Assembly: GCA_028023455.1 (NCBI GenBank)
Contig: JAQFVV010012422.1
Coordinates: 7,925,210-7,989,209, forward strand
From: Epiperipatus broadwayi
Lineage: Eukaryota; Onychophora; Udeonychophora; Euonychophora; Peripatidae
Length of the DNA: 64,000 nucleotides
Direction: 5' to 3'
Numbering within the stretch: position 1 is the first letter of the stretch; every line of letters starts with the position of its first letter. Position numbers and translations under genes: made by a program. This document shows positions 60,908 to 64,000 of the stretch, piece by piece. Below the pieces are notes generated by a model. It was not told the origin of the DNA. It saw only the letters and a program-made list of their open reading frames with translations, and searched no databases.

Positions 60908-61008
60908 TTGCAATCAGTAGCCAAGAGGTATCGCAGCCGCCATGCAAGCAAGTAGTTGGTTGCAGACGGTGTGGGTTCGCGTCCCAGCCGATGCTATGAC
61001 ACATGGAA
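60908..61008 (+). repeat. tRNA-derived SINE, plus strand
   Basis: A box TAGCCAAGAGG at 60918-60928, anticodon-like CATGCAAG, an insert GTTGGTTGCAGACGGT shared with 19105-19212, B box GTTCGCGTC at 60975-60983, then CCGATGCTATGACACATGG. The shared insert defines a subfamily. Confidence 0.65.
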
Positions 61009-63120
61009 AAAAAAGTTGAAATATTATTTTTAAAAATGATTTTTATTTAGTTGGCAAAAATAATTTAAAAGTTATGAAAATATAATGAAGAATAATGGTT
61101 AATTTATTAAAATAAAGCTTGGATATTTAACTGAAATGGCCACTAGAGGCTGTCAAAAGATCTAAAACTGCCAAAGGATTAAAAGCTCAGCATTGAAAAT
61201 GCATTATGATTGTATTTAACATTTTCAAAGCATTCTCCAAATATTAAAAACAAAGGGGGAGGGGGTATTGGAGTGAAGGATGTTAATACCATTTTTAATT
61301 TATTATCTTTTTTAAACTTGATTCAATTATTATAATTAAATAAAATTCCAACCATCATTTTCTCTTAAAAAAACTTTATTTGTTGTAATAAATTAAGATT
61401 GTTTTTTTAAAAAAATGGTGAAATGAACTTATATATATACACATAAATAATTAGTTCCAAAAGGGTGATGAACTTTTCTTATACTGCTGTAATTTGTAAA
61501 TATATGTATATCTGCAGATTTACTGAAGTTTAACACTTCTGAGGGCTATGGCCTCATATTGATAGCATTAACAAAAAATATATTTAGTGAGTTTATGTAA
61601 ATGTATGTAAATTATATGGACCATTTTTTCAACAGGGGGAAGTAGGATTCCTTCCTATTCATGGCATTAGGATTGTTGGTTATATGGCACACCTCTTTAA
61701 CTAATAATGAATTTTCCAATTCATCGTGGGCCATCTTTTCTAATATTATATTTGTTATAATATTATCAGTAACATGAAAATTTGGTTTTATTAGGAATTC
61801 TTAGTTAAAGATAACAGATTATGAAACCATATGTCAGAACTATCGATATAAACTCAGGCAATATTCTGGGAATAGTCATAGCAGGTCCTAATCTTTCATA
61901 ATGCAAATAATTACAAAGATCAATATAAATAATCTGTAGAATATCTCTATATTATATTGTAATATAACCACAATGTTTAGTTAAAATAATTCTATACTTT
62001 TCTATTTGAAGAAAAGATTAGTCTGTAGAGATGCATACTTGAAACTTGAATTGTTTTATAGTTTCCAATTCGATGCAGTTATTTTAGCTTCAAGAACCAA
62101 TACAACCCTAAAACAGGAAAGATTTAGGCCAAGATAAAGCTACTGGGAACAAGTTTTATATTTAATAACTCTTACTGAAAAGGGATTTTCAAAATGATCT
62201 AAAGCTTCTGTTATCTTTACTGAACTAACATCTGGCTTATAACTTTTTTTGGAAATGGTTTTCTAAAGAAAATCTCTAAATTCTTAAAGGCAGTAAAATC
62301 ATTAATTTTTTTGATAAAATGTTCTTCAATAAAAAAAATTCAACTGATATTAAATGATAATCACAGCAAGAACAAAGTTTTGCACAAACTTATTTATTAT
62401 ATATGGATATACCTCCCCCTCCCCCCCACAATGAGAGCACTTTAATAATTTGGGTGGTTGTTTTTCACTGAAAATCATGTCTGAAAACAAACCATTTAAA
62501 AGTGCTTGAAATGTTTGAGAATCAATATTTTTTGTAAATTTCCTACATTTTAAGAAGGATTAAATTATAATTGCTAGGAAGACCAAATAAGAAAAGCTTT
62601 TAAGAATAAGCAGGATTGTGGATTCAGTAAGTCTGTCTGTTACTTCTTTAGCTATCAGATCAGATGAGAAAATGCTTAAGTTTAGAAATATTTTATATAT
62701 GCTTGAGATGTAATATTCTTTTTGCTTTCACTTTATATGGCAGTCATTTGATGCTTTGTTTTGTGATTTCTAACCTACACATTTCATTTTCATATGTAAT
62801 AAAATAATCTAATTTCATTTCTAAATGTATTTATTTAGATTTATTTATTTATTGTAAAGTCATATCAAGTTTGAATACTAAAATGACAGAATAATTGGGA
62901 CTATTTTAAATAACTGATTAATTTCCAAGCTTTTTTTTTTACTTTGCCAAGCTAGGAACTGATCAAGAACGTTTAGCTCTTGAATCCTTTATTCTTGCCA
63001 CTAGGCTATACATTTTTGAATAAAATTTATTTTATACTTTATCTTCATAGGACATTATGTTAATTATTATTCTGAAGTCCTTACACTTCACTATTTTAGA
63101 TGTTTTTTGTCACCTCCATA
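61009..63120. other. AT-rich intergenic
   Basis: A weak tRNA-like piece (minus) lies near 62945-63010. A C-rich run lies at 62413-62428. A segment near 61535-61567 resembles 7500-7545. No gene is supported. Confidence 0.4.
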
Positions 63121-63127
63121 GCATAAG

Positions 63128-63200
63128 CTTGTGGTTAAAACACCTGTAGAGGTCCCTACTATCGCATTTTATACGCATATTATCGAGGTTATAGCCTCAG
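63128..63200 (-). repeat. Interspersed repeat F, copy 2
   Basis: AAGCTTGTGGTTAAAACACC and TGTAGAGGTCCCTAC are the complement of 28925-28963. The shared part extends to the AATGCGA..GTAGGG word. Confidence 0.6.
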
Positions 63201-63204
63201 TAAA

Positions 63205-63747
63205 TATTACTTAAAGGTACTAATAAATTCATTCAAAATTTGTTTTTGTATAACTCTTGGCAATTCAAGTGAAATTTTTTCTTAGCAATTTCTGAGTTTT
63301 TCAATTTTTATAATCACTCTTTCAATCTTTTTCTTTATTACTATATAACTGATGTGTATTTCACTTTGTCTTTTAATTAAAACTAGTAGAGTGAAATTAT
63401 TTTTTTATCCTATTATTGTATGCATTCACTTACTTTTTTTTTTAACATATCCAATTATTTTTCTGATAAATTTTTTATTTCAGCTTCTAACTTATGAATA
63501 TTACTAAGATACTCTAATATTCAAGTTGATAATTTAGGCTAGTGATTGGGTTCACAGTTAATTATCAATAAAAAGATTTTCAGATATGAGGATTAACTGT
63601 TACTAAACAACACCCAAGCCATATAGTTTCTAATTTCTGTCTTTTCTATGTGCTCTCTCATTATTTCTTCCTTTCTCTCTTTCCCTCTCTCTTTATTACT
63701 ATATTTTTATTTGCTTTCCTTACAATCTTCATTCACTTAAATTAGCA
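63205..63747. other. AT-rich intergenic
   Basis: A CT-rich stretch lies near 63668-63695. Nothing else. Confidence 0.45.
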
Positions 63748-63907
63748 TGGGGGTTAGTGGGTGAAAGTACTAGAAATGGAATCAGTCATAATCATTGTGA
63801 TAGTGGGGTTACTCTATGTGGTTTAGGCAAGAGGTGAACTGTCAGAATTTGGAATGTAAGCTCCTTAGATTGATTCCAGTTCTAGTACTTTCACCCACCC
63901 ACCCCAT
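63748..63907. mobile_element. Foldback (MITE-like) element
   Basis: GGGTGAAAGTACTAGAAATG (63760-63779) pairs with the complement near 63878-63897 (AGTTCTAGTACTTTCACCC). Arms are about 36 bp with an interior of about 86 bp. No coding content. Confidence 0.78.
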
Positions 63908-63961
63908 TTCTTAAGAATTTTTGGATTAACTACATTTATATCATTTAATTACATAAACAGA

Positions 63962-64000
63962 AATTAAAACAGGCAACATTCTCCATACAGTAGTGGCACT
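63962..64000. mobile_element. Family B terminal repeat, cut by window end
   Basis: AAAACAGGCAACATTCTCC then ATACAGTAGTGGCACT matches the family B left end. The rest lies outside the window. Confidence 0.75.

Overview
The window is AT-rich (roughly 70% A+T by eye), very repeat-dense eukaryotic DNA, most likely from an invertebrate animal. The basis is the mix of element families: RTE-type LINEs, a Penelope-like element with a GIY-YIG end, a ZBED5/FAM200-type hAT transposon, decayed mariner copies, tRNA-derived SINEs and long (TAA)n, (CA)n and (TA)n arrays. I cannot name a species. No complete host gene is visible. The only host-like coding signal is one candidate exon on the minus strand near 39.95-40.16 kb. 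A 500-N assembly gap lies at 21990-22489.

Layout. 0-5 kb: an inverted repeat built from Penelope-like 3' ends, a palindromic repeat of 'family A', and a three-copy tandem repeat of about 330 bp. 5-12.4 kb: alternating copies of two small ribozyme-bearing repeats (families A and B) around a 152-copy (TAA)n array. 13.47-16.34 kb: a delimited hAT transposon with an 8-bp target duplication and a broken transposase. 17.6-18.3 kb: a mariner relic. 19-21 kb: tRNA-derived SINEs. 22.5-26 kb: a decayed Penelope-like element on the minus strand with a LINE tail nested in it. 26.6-30.1 kb: further family A copies, a second mariner relic and foldback elements. 34.8-37.0, 41.5-42.7, 46.4-47.5 and 51.0-53.7 kb: four sizeable RTE LINE copies, with several tail fragments elsewhere. 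43-44.4 kb: two palindromic family A loci. 56.18-57.47 kb: a TIR element with an 8-bp target duplication and unrecognised cargo. 58-64 kb: a LINE tail, a perfect 58-bp-arm palindrome, SINE copies and foldbacks.

Main observation. The two most repeated small families each carry a type I hammerhead self-cleaving RNA motif. In family B (best copy 12182-12240, minus) the core CUGAUGA, GAAAC and GUC are intact, with a two-part stem I and a short stem III. In family A (best copies 44268-44325 plus, 9690-9749 plus, 23077-23136 minus) the core is CUGANGA with GAAA and an AUA cleavage triplet, again with a two-part stem I. Family A is usually a large palindrome, so each strand carries a ribozyme, and it has tRNA-like pol III A and B boxes downstream of the ribozyme. 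This resembles SINE-like hammerhead satellites (Schistosoma Sm-alpha) and metazoan retrozymes. Such elements are thought to depend on Penelope-like reverse transcriptases, and a Penelope-like relic is present here, although its link to these families is inference. Autonomous elements, small nonautonomous ribozyme elements and their foldback dimers therefore share one locus, and nearly all protein-coding copies are dead.
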